Origin: Symsagittifera roscoffensis
Taxonomy: Eukaryota; Xenacoelomorpha; Acoela; Convolutidae
Assembly: GCF_963678635.1 (NCBI RefSeq)
Contig: NC_087067.1
Span: 12,994,844 to 13,058,843 of the forward strand
Direction of reading: 5' to 3'
Length of the DNA: 64,000 nt
Shown: one piece after another, positions 28,791 to 41,375 of the stretch
Numbering within the stretch: the stretch's first letter is position 1
How the letters are laid out: each line of letters begins with the position of its first letter
The notes under the pieces: generated by a model
Seen by the model: the letters and a program-made list of their open reading frames with translations, nothing else
The model's database searches: none
What the model was told of the DNA's origin: nothing
Program-made: the position numbers and the translations under genes

Positions 28791-30381
28791 ATTGATTATA
28801 ACATCGTTTCATTTTAAAGCAATGACACGAAATTTTGACTAAAATATGGGTGTTTTTTGTCATTTCTCCTTTAAAAAAAATACGATAAAATTTGATCAAA
28901 TTTAAGCCAAGATGAGTGTTATGTAGTGCTTTGAACACCAAAACGAAGCTCAGGTTAGCCAAAACATTGCTGAAAATCTGAAGAATCGAAATAACAACCA
29001 TAGGTTGTGAAGAAGGGATTTAAAAAAAAAATTCATATTGCGCTCACCATCTATCCAGAACTTGTCATTTTAAACGTCTTATATGAACGCTTGACTTATT
29101 TTGTGCCCGGCTAAAAATGAATTTAGTTGACATAGTCAGTTCAAATATAAAAAAAAAATGTAAATTTTATTGAAAATTTTTCAGCAAAATCAGGATTAAA
29201 TTTTTCCTCGGTTTTTTGACAATGATCACTTTATACAAGAACTACAGTTTTTGAGAAGATGTTTAGTTTATTTATACTAACAGTAAGTTCACTGATCCAA
29301 AATGAAATTTGTAATTCTAAAAGTTATACATCCACGTTGAGCAGTTGATTTCTAAAACAAAGAAAATCAGAATGTTTTCTATCCCATTTGGTGTAGCTGA
29401 AATAAAAACAACCAGAATGGAATTCTCTTTATCAAGGAATTTCAGAAAGGCTGGATATCAACCCTTTAGAATTGAGCGCCCTTTATTATTGAGCTTCCAT
29501 CATTTGTGATGTCAACCAATCGGTTCCGAGCTTTAGCTAAAAACGAACTTTATCAATCTTGAATTGAATCAAATAAAATCGAGGTTCATTTATGGTTTGA
29601 AATGTTATTCCTTATGGTGTCAACCAATCATAACTGACAATACATCTTTAGGAAGTTTTCATTTAGTTTGAATTTAACAAATCTGAAAAAAAAATGCAGT
29701 TTTAATTTTTCAGTGCTCTCCAGGAATACAGAAAGCCTATCTAAAAAGAAATTCAAAATCGATCAATCATTTCGACCTTCCTGGTCTTCAATTATGGTCT
29801 TCAAATCTTCCTGGTCTCCATTTTTTGATAGGATTTTCTTTTGGTTTGTTATTAGAAGATTGAACATTCAATCAGATTCCACTCGCCTAAATAAAATTGC
29901 TCATAAATCTGACAAAGCTCTTCTTTCAACACGTCTCCTCTCAATCTCTTGAACAAAATTTCTGAAAAAATGGTGTTCCTTTACAACAAAAACTAATCTG
30001 ATCTCCATCAACGTTACTACTCTACCACTCTTGCACTAATTTTGTTAAAGTTTAGTTTGAAAATCTGATACGTACTCAATTCAGTCATTGGGAAATTTTT
30101 TGACAAAAAAAGTTTTCTCACTAAAATACTATTTTTGAAACAATCGTAATCATACAATAGTTGTTGAAGAAAACTTTTATTCTTCTGAAAAATGTTTCAA
30201 GGAATTGTGTCTTTTTTCAGCCATATCGTATTATGAGTTACAAGAAACAGAAAGGTTTTTTCTATTATTCAGCAACTGGCTTGTTTTAAAGGATATCATG
30301 TAATCAATAAAAAATTTCAAGTTATGGAAAAAAGAATGAAAACGACCAATAAAATACCAAAATTCGAAGAAAATTGAGAAA
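28791..30381. repeat. 1.59-kb tandem repeat, copy 3
   Basis: Last copy, ending where AAAATTGAGAAAAT runs into TTTCAG at about 30381. The minus-strand frame reads through 28726-29001 (91 codons); the plus-strand stretch is 29668-29952. Confidence 0.9.
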
Positions 30382-30926
30382 ATTTTCAGTTAGATAAACT
30401 TTCTGTCTGTATGTTTGTCTAATTAATCAAATTTTTGCTGACTCTAGATAGAAAATATTAGTTATATTATATTTTATAGTAAATTTTTCAATAAATACTG
30501 GAAAAAAAGTTTATTAGGTTTAATTTTTTTAAGTTGCAAATTGATAGCTTGTTTTTTCTTCGTTTTTCTATAGATTCCAAACTTCCAGCTCAAAATGTAC
30601 ACTTCAATGAGAAAAATTGATTTTGAGGGAATCACAATTTGATTACAAAACACACAAATTATCACCAAATTTAAAATTTTTTTTTTATTACAGTTCAACA
30701 ATCAAAAATTGTCTCAAAACATGGGACAGTTCTTTTCATTTGTTCAAAAAATAGTTGAAATAGACTACTTGTTTCGTAGCTCTTAGCCCTTTTAAAAAGA
30801 ACAGCCAAATCTGAATGTAGGCTGTTTTTTGACTTGGTACTTCTTGGCTTTAACATAGACTTGTCTTCTTTTGTAAGTTGCTCTTTTATACACTATGTTG
30901 CAGTTAGGAAGCTCATGACCCATTGT
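30382..30926. other. intergenic, nothing recognised
   Basis: Very AT-rich, with no credible exon or RNA. It may hold the 3' untranslated region of the exon ending at 30927. Confidence 0.45.
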
Positions 30927-31046
30927 TCATTCTTCAGGAGAATTGAGTTGCAATTTAAGAACTAGTCCAAGGTTTTCAGCACCGGGAATAACAGTATTGC
31001 TAATTGCCGCGATTGCTTCTCTTTCCTTTCGAGCGAGATAGATTTG
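30927..31046 (-). CDS. putative last exon of an unidentified host gene
   Basis: On the minus strand a GATGTTTCAG acceptor (AG at 31047-31048) is followed by 39 sense codons and TGA at 30927-30929. The peptide starts QIYLARKEREAIAAISNTVI and ends LNSPEE. Codons are notably richer in G/C than the flanks, and no other frame stays open across the segment. Upstream exons would lie to the right but none could be identified. Family unknown. Confidence 0.45.
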   Translation of the reverse strand, partial: QIYLARKEREAIAAISNTVIPGAENLGLVLKLQLNSPEE

Positions 31047-32539
31047 CTGAAACATCAATCAATGTAAGTTATGTCCTTTAAGGATTTTGGGACCAAAAAA
31101 ACTCTCAATTCTTGTTTGATTCTTCGAAAATTTAATACAACTGGAACTAATGTTTTTTCTTGAGTACATTTTTGAATAGGGGAGCCAACTAAAATGAAGA
31201 GATATGAAAACAATGGTTTTACGTTAGCAAAAAATTGAATAAAACAGTACGGCTAATCTTGATTTCCATATAAGGAAGAAGGTTCAAATATCGAAAAGAT
31301 TCGCATGCAGTTTCCGAATATGGAGTTTGTATGGGCGCTTCTTCTCCTATATAAATTCACAATTACTTGTACAAATACAGATTCCTTTCAAACGTTGTTA
31401 AATCACGCGGAAAATGTTCAATCGGCTTAGTCGGGCAGTTCAATATACCATACCATAGAAAGGAGCCGAGAAAATGCCTAGTAATGCAAAGAAACGACGA
31501 GTTTGGAAAAAATCAAGGAGACAGAATTCAAGTTCTAATCAAAACTTGCATCAACTTAAACTCTCGGTTTAGCTTTCTTAGAAGGAATTCGAAGAGCTCA
31601 AAACTAAAAAGAATAAGCTTCCTTCGTTGAAAAGTTTTATTGTTTTTATTAATGGTTAGGGTTCTATACATAGTGATTATGTAAAATTTCTGCTTAATTG
31701 ATAAACTAACTGATTTTAGAAATTTGCTTCCATTTGCTGCAGCCTTTAGAGAAATTTGAAGATTTTGGTCATACAATTTTGATTCAAATTGAAACAAAAG
31801 ATTGATAAACACGAAACTTTATTGTATGTGCGAAACACTGTATAATTAAATGTAGAAAACAAATTGAGTTAATTTGCAAGTTCCTCGTCGCTTGTTTCTT
31901 CAAGTGGCACAACATTATTTTTTCTCTACAGAAATAGTTACTCTGTTGAGTCAATATGTTTTCTTCACTGATCATTTTATGACAAATTGTTTCAATTTTT
32001 TGACAACCAGGCAGGAACGTTTTCAAGGGACTGAAACAACTAGACGGATCTCTGTAGGATATGTCAAACTCAAGTATGTTCTAATAAATAGTCATTTTTG
32101 ATATATGAAAGTTTTTCGTATCACAGATCTGCTATTTCACCAAAATTTATTTTATTTGCGTCACCGTATGAAAACGCGTACTTAAGACTCGACTTTGTTT
32201 AAGACATTGCTTATGTATTTTTAATTTTTTTTTGAGTATTTTACTCTCGGTTTTTCTCCTTTTTGAAAGATTTATGATAATTTGCTCAAAAGAATGAGAA
32301 ATGTTTTAAGACTTGAGAGTCTTGTTAAATTTAGTACCAATTTCAAATGGAAGGCTATAAATCGCTCATTCTATTAAGATTGGCTTTAACTTTAGGGACT
32401 GATTTCCGTCTCTTCTAACACTTTTGTTCATGTTGATGGTTGAGTTCAACTGAACTGAACTAAAGAAAATTTTTTCAAATCAAATGAAAAAAAATCTCTT
32501 TTCAGCTGTTTCTATATGCCAGCTAACATCAGTGGGTTT
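31047..32539. other. intron or intergenic DNA
   Basis: AT-rich. A short plus-strand ATG frame at 31474-31572 encodes a basic 32-residue peptide but has no supporting evidence. No repeat or RNA gene was recognised. Confidence 0.35.
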
Positions 32540-33075
32540 TTTTCTTTTCCTTTATCTGAAAACGTACAAAGTATCTGAATTGATTAAAAAAATTTTCAAC
32601 AATTCCGTCAATTTGCAAAAAAAAGAGAAAATTTTGTCAACTGAGAATATTTAATTATTTAAAAATTTTTTTAAAAAAAAGAATAAAAGTTTTTGTTGAA
32701 CTGAAACTAACAATAACAATGTTTCTAAAAAAACAAGTTTTCTCCAAAACTACTCCTAATTTTCACAACCTTGATTCAGCATCTTTAGATAGATTTGAAC
32801 ACAAAAAAATGCAATTTATCTAAAATTGACGTCATATTTCATCAATCTCATCAGCCTGTAAAAAAAACCATTCTTACTGGAGTTCGGTGATTTTTTAATA
32901 GATTTTTTTTGAAATTAAAAGTTTCAGAAGATTCAAGAAAGAAGTTTGTTCGTAATGACTACTTAGCAAGTACAAAGAACTCTTGTGAAGATTCAACAAT
33001 TGAAATATTCTAGAATCTAATGTGTGATGACGTCATTTTCTCTGGTGGATTTATTCCACAACTTTCATTGTTCTT
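32540..33075. repeat. dispersed repeat, copy 1 (also in 35650-35975 and 40830-41375)
   Basis: Shared landmarks are ATCTGAAAACGTAC, CAAAACTACTCCTAATTTTC and the block GTGTGATGACGTCATTTTCT followed by CTGGTGGATTTATTCC. The copy at 35650 lacks about 200 bp from its middle. TGACGTCA inside it is a perfect CRE/ATF-type palindrome, present in all three copies. Confidence 0.75.
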
Positions 33076-34465
33076 TGAAAATCTTTGTAGTTCAAATTTT
33101 GAGTTTTTGGTTAATTTGCAAACGTGCTGCTTAAAAAGTTCAAAGTACATCATCTAAGCTCTGTCCAGAAGCTTGTGTCTACCCAGACTCTCGGATAAGA
33201 TTTTTTGAAAAAGATTCAGAAATTTCGAAACTCAAAGTTTGAGTCAATTTGTTAAAAGTTGTTGACTGTTTCATTGACAGTTATGGCTGGATTAAATTTT
33301 GAGCGTATCAAAAGTTCTAATATTATTTGAAAATTTGTATTGAAATGCTCAGTCAAAAAGTAATTCATTTTAATTCAAATGCTTTTAAACAAATAAATAA
33401 ATAAGTAATTTTTAACACGTAAAAAGTATTCGCAGGATGCAAGCTTTTTTATTTTTTTCATAAAAATAAAAATAAAAACATTTTTCAAACACCTCCAACT
33501 TTTGTAAGTTTGTTAATTTATTGTCTAATAAAATTCTATTTTTTAAATTTCGAGTGCTATTCCCTATCTCAATTTTTTTCCTATGTTTTTGCAAGGCAAA
33601 CAGGCAAACTTTTACTTTTCTCAACCATCAAGTTAAGAAAAAAATCATAAAAATTGAAAAATTATCACTGCAACTTGTTGAACTTTTTCTTTGTGTTAAA
33701 TTTTTTTCGAAAAAAATCGCAAGATGCAAGATATGATATGATGTTTTCAACAAGTATATAACAATTCAATCAAGTTTTTTTTAAAAGATGCGAACACTGT
33801 TCTGATTTTCTTGAAACAGCTGCGAATTCTTGAAACAGCTGCAAGATTCAAAAATCCTTTTGGAATTTTCATTAATTTTGCGGATATTTTGAGGATTTTT
33901 TTGTAAGATGCTAGTTTTTTCAGGTTTTTCAAAACACTATTCAAACACTAAAAACTATACTGTAAAATTCTTTTGGATTTATTGCTCGGAAAAATTCGAC
34001 ATTGATAACATCGAGTAACTTTTGCTATCCTAAGACTTTTCCGGTGTTTTTGATCAACAAACATGCAAACATTGGCTTTTGTAATTGATCAAATTTTGAA
34101 AGAAAATCGAAAAAAAACTCAAAAAATAACAGTGCATGAAAAAAATTATGCAAAAAAATGAAAGATAATTTTTTTTAGATGCAAAATTTGCTATGATTTT
34201 TTCAACAATCATGCAGAAATATAATCTAGTTTTTAAAAAAAATGCGCAAACACTGTTCTGAATTTCTTAAATGCACAGCAAAATTGTTTCGAGTTTTTCC
34301 AAAAAAGCCCAAAAAAAATTGAATTTTTGTTTTATGAAAAATCAAAAATAAAAAAAATTAAAAAACTTGATTTTTTGCTTATCGATTTTTGCTTAGAAAA
34401 TTTCGAAAATGGTGACTTCGAGTGCTATTCTCTATTGTGATATTATTCTGACAATTTTGATCAAC
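33076..34465. other. diverged repeat remnants
   Basis: Loose relatives of sequence found at 35970-36170 and 41380-41530 (AACACTGTTCTGA, TTTCGAGTGCTATTC, GATCAACA(A/C)ACATGCAAAC) occur more than once. No gene supported. Confidence 0.4.
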
Positions 34466-36180
34466 ACACATGCAAACAAATGTTTTCGTATTGATCAATT
34501 TTAGCCAAAAATAAAAAAACAAATAAACAATTAACAATGCAAGAATAACTTGTTAAAGTTTTTCTGAAATGCGAGAAAATAAAAGAGTTTCATAAAATGC
34601 GTGCAAATTTTCTAGCGCTTATATAACTTTTATTCTTAATGTTTTTTTAAACTAATGAAATGTTTCACCCTGGACTACTCATCTATTCTCAAAGATATAT
34701 GAAAATGTGAATAAAAAATCATAACAAAAGATGAAATAAAAATCAATTAAGAACAGAAAATTATTAATAAAAGAGCTGACGAATCGCAGAAGAGTTCTGG
34801 AGGTTTTCCATAGAACCATGAGCTAGTCGAGGTAGGTTTTGTTGATGTGGTGGGGTATTTTGAGGCCCCCTTGTTTCTGAAAAGCCCATGGTATTCTGAG
34901 CAGAGCCAACATCCTCCCAGGAAAAGAGGAAATTGTCGACTGCTTCATCCACATATCTAGAGTCAGGAACCTCGTGTAGTTCATTTCGAACTGCTCAGAC
35001 ACTTACTGTTTCATTTGCATAGATCCAAGGTGGTTCTCTGTGATGGGTACTTGCATCATATGATGCTCTTTGAAACCCCTTCGCATCACTTTCCCAATGG
35101 GCCAGACTTGAATTGCAAGATCATCTGAGTTAGAAAGACACGGGAGAATGTTTTGAACTAAAAATGGTATTTCACAGAAAAATTTGTTTTTTTTTCTTGT
35201 AAAGTAACTCGCGGAAACTCAAATGCTTCTTCTTAGACCTCCCAAAATAATGATAAAAAACTTTTTTAAAAGTTTTTTGTAGCGTGTAGAAAATGCTTGG
35301 TTTATCTTTGTTTGGTTTATCTCAAACAAAAAACGATAAAAAATACTCGATTGTGATTGGTTGATTTTACCTAAGCAACAAAAACAAAATGAATTTTTTT
35401 TTTGATTTCAATCTATAGTAAAATAATTGATCATCTTTATTGCATATCTGTTTTTGTTACCTTCCTCAATTTTTTGGTCAAATCAAAATAAATGAATTGG
35501 AAGTTTTTAAATCTTTCATAACTTAATGTATACTAAGTTTTTTTTTTTATTTACTGAGATGTTATCACTGGAGGAAACGGAAGAGTTGCAAGTAAACGAG
35601 TGGTGGAGTGATAAAAATGCTGGAGATCCTATACGTTTTCGTTATCCAGGTTTTTTTTTCATTTCATTTATCTGAAAACGTACTAAGTAAAAAAAACGCA
35701 ATTTATCTAAAAGTGGTGATATATTTCATCAATATCAACACCCTGTAAAAAAACCATTCTTTCTGGAGTTCAGAGTGGGTGATTTTTTAATTGATTTTTT
35801 TTAGAAAATAAAAAGTTAAGAAGATTCAAGAAAGAAGTTTATGCGTAATGACTACACAGTAAAAACCAGGAACTATTGTGAAGATTCAACAATTGAAATA
35901 TTCTAGAATCTAATGTGTGATGACGTCATTTTCTCTGGTGGATTTATTCCACAACTTTCATTGTTCTTTAAAAAAAGCGCGAAAACTGTTCTGAATTTCT
36001 TAAAAGAACTGCAAAATTCTTTTGAATTTTTTGAGAAAAGCGCTGAAAAATTGAATTTTTGTTTTAAGAAACATGAAAAATGAAAAAAAAATTTAAAATC
36101 TTTGAAAATTCTTGTTGATTTTTTGCTTAGAAAATTTCGATATTGGTGACTTGGAGTGCTATAAACTGTTGAAATTCGTC
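34466..36180. repeat. segmental duplication, copy 1
   Basis: Matches 39641-41530, starting ACACATGCAAACAA and running into tRNA-array spacer on the right. It contains the two-exon gene fragment at 34764-35124 and the dispersed repeat. Copy 2 has about 200 bp more near 40860-41090, so one of the two has an internal indel. Confidence 0.85.
34764..35124 (-). CDS. 3' end of a spliced host gene, copy 1 (two exons, 36-nt intron)
   Basis: The terminal exon 34764-34970 encodes 68 residues (VPDSRYVDEAVDNFLFSWED ... SSAIRQLFY, stop). A 36-nt intron with GTAAGT donor (35001-35006) and ACGAG acceptor separates it from an upstream exon (35007 to about 35106-35124) reading LAHWESDAKGFQRASYDAST and HHREPPWIYANET. 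Without splicing this frame meets a stop. Other frames of the last exon are also partly open, so the choice rests on the splice-site phase and composition. The upstream boundary is uncertain because the best acceptor (35125-35126) puts an early stop in this frame. It may be a pseudogene; family unknown. Confidence 0.4.
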
Positions 36181-36688
36181 TGAACAAATAGTCAAGCAAC
36201 CAAACCTTGAAAATTTTTAGGTTTGTTTATGCAGAAAATAGGACGGCCAACGTATACATTTTTCTATTGAATCCATTCCATCAATGGAAACTTGAGAAAC
36301 TTCAGGTGTTTTTGGCAAAGTTTTCCCACAAAAAACTATAGTTTTTCAGTGGAATGAATTCAAGTTTAATATTTCCTTAGATTTTTGTTTTGCTTCGTTT
36401 TCTAGTTTGAAAGCTCTAACAGGTTGCGTAGAAAAACTTGAAATTTCAGCGAAACGATTTGGTCTATAAAACGGTTTGAACTAGTCCAGTTTTATGATTA
36501 GAGTGCTTACTTAAAAATTAGTTTTTTTTGTAAATATGGACTTCAAGCCTCTTTTTGATCGAACAATGGCTTGATTTAATACGTTTCATTGTTTTGAGCA
36601 AAAAAAAACTCTTCTATTTGAAGCAAAGCAACATTGCTTGAAAATTTTATTGGTTCGATTCGTCTGACCAATTAATTAATTGTGCTCA

Positions 36689-36770
36689 GACAGGGTGACC
36701 GAGTGGTTAAAGCGTTGGACTGCTAATTTAATATGGTCTCCATGCGTGGGTTTGAATCCCTTCTTTGTCG
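36689..36770 (+). tRNA. tRNA-Ser(GCT)-like, degenerate
   Basis: First tRNA of the array. The anticodon loop CTGCTAA is kept, but the 3' anticodon stem is TTTAA (only wobble pairs with TTGGA) and the T-stem reads GTGGG/CCCTT with a mismatch. B box is GGTTTGAATCC. Likely a relic; nearly the same as 62943-63024. Confidence 0.55.
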
Positions 36771-37477
36771 ATTAGTTTTTGAAAACACATGAACTGAAAT
36801 CGGTAAGCACAAAACTGATGTTTATCCAAGTTAGTTAACAACTAACCAAAAAAATTTACACAAAATTCAGTGAACGACATGACATGCAAACATTTGAAAT
36901 GTTTCTAAACAGGCTAGTCAAGCAGACAAACTTTGAAAATTTTAAGTTATTTCATGAAAAAAATCGGATGGCCAATGTTATACGTTTTTCTATTGAAACC
37001 ATTCAAGCAATGGAATTTTAAAAAAGTTCAGATTACTTTGTTGGCCAAGTTTCTCCACAAAAAACAATCGTTATTCAATGGAAGCACTTCATTTTTAAAT
37101 TTTCCTTAGAGTTTTATTCCGCTTCGTTTCCTAGTTTGAAAGCTTTAACAGGTTGCTTAGAAAAAATCGAAAATTTAACGAATTTATTTGGTCTATAAAA
37201 CGGTTTGAACTAGTCCAGTTTTATGACTAGAGTGTTTACTTATTCAATAAATTTTTTCAATAAAGACTTCAAGCCTCTTTTTGATCGAAAAATGGCTTGA
37301 TTTAATACGTTTTTTTGTTTTGAGCAAAAAAACTCTTCTATTTGAAGCAAAAATTCTTCAATGTTTTGAGCAAAAAAAAATATTCTATTTGAAGCAAAGC
37401 AACATTGCTTCAAAATTTTATTGGTTCAATTCGTTTAAACAGTGATGGCCGTTGGCTCGATTCGTTGAAACAATAAT

Positions 37478-37559
37478 GACAGGGTGGCCGAGTGGTTAAG
37501 GCGTTGGACTGCTAATCCAATATGGTCTCCGGGCGTGGGTTCGAATCCCATCTCTGTCG
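37478..37559 (+). tRNA. tRNA-Ser(GCT)
   Basis: Full cloverleaf: acceptor GACAGGG/CTCTGTC, D-arm GCCGAGTGGTTAAGGC, anticodon stem TTGGA/TCCAA with loop CTGCTAA, T-arm GTGGGTTCGAATCCCAT, discriminator G. Only the long variable arm (TATGGTCTCCGGGC) departs from the array consensus. TTTTT follows within 10 nt. Confidence 0.88.
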
Positions 37560-38219
37560 ATTAGTTTTTAAAAATTGATGAACTGAATTCGTTAAGCAAA
37601 AAAACTGATATTTCCCTTATTTTGTTACTAATTCACAGAGAATTTTGTCAGGTCGAAAAATTTTAGAGAAACAATCGGCTCACAAACTTTTGAAATTCGT
37701 CTGAACAGTTAGTCAAGCAACCAAACCTTGAAAAATTTTAAGTTTATTTTTGCAGAAAACTGGATGGCCAATGTATACATTTTTCTATTGAAACCATTCC
37801 AGCAATGGAAAATAGAAAAACTTCAGTTTTTTTTGTTGGCCAAGTTTTTCCACAAAAAACTATAGTTTTTCAATGGAAGCACTTCATTTTTAAATTTTCC
37901 TTAGATTTTATTCCGCTTCGTTTCCTAGTTTGAAAGCTTTAACAGGTTGCTTAGAAAAAATTGAAAATTTAACGAAACCATTTGGTCTATAAAACGGTTT
38001 GAACTAGTCCAGTTTTATGACTAGAGTGTTTACTTATTCATTAAATTTTTTAAAAATAGACTTCAAGCCTCTTTTTGATCGAACAATGGCTTGATTTAAT
38101 ACGTTTCATTGTTTTGAGCAAATAAAAACTATTCTGTTTGAAGCAAAGCAACATTGCTTCAAAATTTTATTGGTTCAATTCGTTTGATGGCCATTGGTTC
38201 GATTCGTTTAAACAACAAG

Positions 38220-38301
38220 GACATGGTGGCCGAGTGGTTAAGGCGTTGGACTGCTAATCCAATACGGTCTCCGTGCGTGGATTCGAATCCCATCTCTGTC
38301 G
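38220..38301 (+). tRNA. tRNA-Ser(GCT), variant acceptor
   Basis: Body matches the consensus, but the acceptor reads GACATGG (mismatch at position 5) and the T-stem GTGGA/CCCAT (one weak pair). A and B boxes are present. Function uncertain. Confidence 0.75.
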
Positions 38302-38968
38302 ATTAGTTTTTAAAAATTGATGAACTGAATTCGTTAAGCAAAAAAACTGATATTTCCCTAATTTTGTTACTAATTCACAGAAAAATTTGTCAGGTCGAAA
38401 AATTTTAGAGAAACAATCGGCTTACAAATTTTTGAAATTCGTCTGAACAGTTAGTCAAGCAACCAAACCTTGAAAAATTTTAAGTTTATTTTTGCAGAAA
38501 ATTGGATGGCCAGTGTATACATTTTTCTATTGAAACCATTCCAGCAATGGAAATTTGAAAAATTTCAGGGTTTTTTTGTTGGCCAAGTTTTTCCACAAAA
38601 AAACTATAGTTTTTCAATGGAAGCACTTCATTTTTAAATTTTCCTTAGATTTTATTCCGCTTCGTTTCCTAGTTTGAAAGCTTTAACAGGTTGCTTAGAA
38701 AAAATTGAAAATTTAACGAAACTATTTGGTCTATAAAACGGTTTGAACTAGTCCAGTTTTATGACTAGAGTGTTTACTTATTCATTAAATTTTTTAAAAA
38801 TAGACTTCAAGCCTCTTTTTGATCGAACAATGGCTTGATTTAATAGGTTTCATTGTTTTGAGCAAAAAAACTATTCTATTTGAAGCAAAGCAACATTGCT
38901 TCAAAAATTTATTGGTTCAATTCGTTTAAATAGTGATGGCCATTGGTTCGATTCGTTTTAATAACAAT

Positions 38969-39050
38969 GACAGGGTGGCCGAGTGGTTAAGGCGTTGGAC
39001 TGCTAATCAAATACGGTCTCCGTGCGTGGGTTCGAGTCCCAGCTCTGTCG
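38969..39050 (+). tRNA. tRNA-Ser(GCT), variant
   Basis: Anticodon stem TTGGA/TCAAA has a mismatch and the T-stem ends CCCAG. The acceptor is good (GACAGGG/CTCTGTC). A T5 run follows at +7, then a class B spacer. Confidence 0.72.
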
Positions 39051-39640
39051 GTTAGTTTTTAACAACTAACCAAAAAAGTTTACACAAAACTTCAGTGAAT
39101 GACATGACATGCAAACATTTGAATATTTTCTAAACAGACTAGTCAAGCTGACAAACTTTGAAAATTTTCAAGTTATTTCATGAAGAAAATCGGATGGCCA
39201 TTGTTATACGTTTTTCTATTGAAACCATTCAAGCAATGGAATTTTGAAAAATTTCAGATTACTTTGTTAGCCAAGTTTCTCCACAAAAAAACAATCGTTT
39301 TTTAATGGAAGACTTTCATTTTTATATTTTCCTTAGATTTTTATTCTGCTTCGTTTCCTAGTTTGAAAGCTTTAACAGGTTGCTTAGAAAAAATTGAAAA
39401 TTTAGCGAACTGATTTGGTCTATAAAACGAATTGATCTAGCCCAGTTCTATGACTAGAGTGCTGACTTATTCATTAAAACTTTTGAATATAGAAATTAAG
39501 TCTCTTTTTGATCAAACAATGGCCTGATTTAATATATTAATATGTTTCAACGCTTTGAGCAAAAAAAAACTATTCTATTTGAAGCAAAGCAACATTGCTT
39601 CAAAATTTTTTTGGTTCAATTCGTTTAAACAGTGATGGCC
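39051..39640. repeat. class B spacer without a tRNA
   Basis: A normal spacer that breaks off at 39640, just after GTTTAAACAGTGATGGCC, where the tRNA of this unit should follow within about 60 bp. The segmental duplication begins instead, so the tRNA was lost at the junction. Confidence 0.8.
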
Positions 39641-39936
39641 ACACATGCAAACAATTGTTTTCGTATTGATCAATTTAAGCCAAAAATAAAAAAAGAATTA
39701 AAAAATTAACAATGCAAGAATAACATGTTAAAGTTTTTCTGGAAAGCGAGAAAATAAAAGAGTTTCATAATATGCGTGCAAATTTTCTAGCGCTTATATA
39801 ACTTTTATTCCTAATGTTTTTCAAACTAATGAAATGTTTCACCCTGGACTACTCATCTATTCTCAAAGATAAATGAAAATGTGAATAAAAAATCATAACA
39901 AAAGATGAAATAAAAATCAATTAAGAATAAAAAAAT

Positions 39937-40300
39937 TTAATAAAAGAGCTGACGAATCGCAGAAGAGTTCTGGAGGTTTTCCATAGAACCATGAGCTAGT
40001 CGAGGTAGGTTTGGTTGATGTGGTGGGGTATTTTGAGGCCCCCTTGTTTCTGAAAAGCCCATGGTATTCTGAGCAGAGCCAACATCCTCCCAGGAAAAGA
40101 GGCAATTGTCGACTGCTTCATCCACATATCTAGAGTCAGGAACCTCGTGTAGTTCATTTCGAACTGCTCAGACACTTACTGCTTCATTTGCATAGATCCA
40201 AGTTGGTTCTCTGTGATGGGTACTTGCATCATATGATACTCTTTGAAACCCCTTCGCATCACTTTCCCAATGGGCCAGACTTGAATTGCGAGATCATCTG
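39937..40300 (-). CDS. 3' end of a spliced host gene, copy 2
   Basis: Terminal exon 39937-40143, 36-nt intron 40144-40179 (GTAAGT at 40174-40179), then the upstream exon. Differences from copy 1 change amino acids in the chosen frame (NFLF to NCLF, QQNL to QPNL, last residue before the intron T to A), but no stop is introduced. That pattern suggests weak constraint. No known family. Confidence 0.4.
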
Positions 40301-40829
40301 AGTTAGAAAGACACGGGAGACTGTTTTGAACTAAAAATGGTATTTCACAGAAAAAATTTGATTTTTTTTCTTGTAAAGTAACTCGCGGAAACTCAAATGC
40401 TTCTCCATAGACCTCCCAAAATAATGATAGAAAACTTTTTTAAAAGTTTTTTGTAGCGTGTAGAAAATTCTTGGTTTATCTTTGTTTGGCTTATCTCAAA
40501 CAAAAAACGATAAAAAATACTCGGTTGTGATTGGTTGATTTTACCTAAGCAACAAAAACAAAATGAATTTCTTTTTTGATTTCAATCTATAGTAAAACAA
40601 TTGATCATCTTAATTGCATATCTGTTTTTGTTACCTATCCTCAATTTTTTGGTCCTCAATGATCCTCAATGAAATGGAAGTTTTTAAATCTTTCATAACT
40701 TAATTTATACTAAGTTATTTTTTTATTTACTGAGATGTTATCACTGGAAAAAACGGAAGAGTTGCAAGTAAACGAGTGGTGGAGTGATAAAAATGCTGGA
40801 GATCCTATACGTTTTCGTTGTTCAGGTTT

Positions 40830-41375
40830 TTTTTTCATTTCATTTATCTGAAAACGTACAAAGTATCTGAATTGATTCAAAAAATCTTCAGCAATTCCGT
40901 CAATTTGAATAAAAAGAAGAAAAAACATTTTGTCAACTGAGTTTATTTTATTCAATAAGAGGTTTTTTGTAAGAATAAAAAATTTTGTTGAACTGAAACT
41001 ATTAATAAGAAAACTTCTAAAAAAAAAGAAGTTTTCTCCAAAACTACTCCTAATTTTCACAATCTTGATTCAGCATCTTGAAATAGATTTGAACACAAAA
41101 AAAACGCAATTTATCTAAAAGTGATGATATATTTCATCAATATCAACACCCTGTAAAAAAACCATTATTTCTGGAGTTCAGAGTGGGTGATTTTTTAATT
41201 GATTTTTTTTAGAAAATAAAAAGTTCAGAAGATTCAAGAAAGAAGTTTATGCGTAATGACTACACAGTAAGTACCAGGAACTATTGTGAAGATTCAACAA
41301 TTGAAATATTATAGAATCTAATGTGTGATGACGTCATTTTCTCTGGTGGATTTATTCCCCAACTTTCATTGTTCT
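40830..41375. repeat. dispersed repeat, copy 3
   Basis: Full-length relative of 32540-33075, within the duplicated segment, again carrying GTGTGATGACGTCATTTTCT. Confidence 0.75.

Noticed and set aside
26490-29952. 94-codon frames in the three 1.59-kb repeats as protein genes
   Set aside because: They start at TTG, no ATG is shared by all copies, and most differences between copies change amino acids.
31474-31572. Small basic peptide frame (MPSNAKKRRVWKKSRRQ)
   Set aside because: Only 32 codons, no splice donor in good context and no repeat conservation; could be chance.
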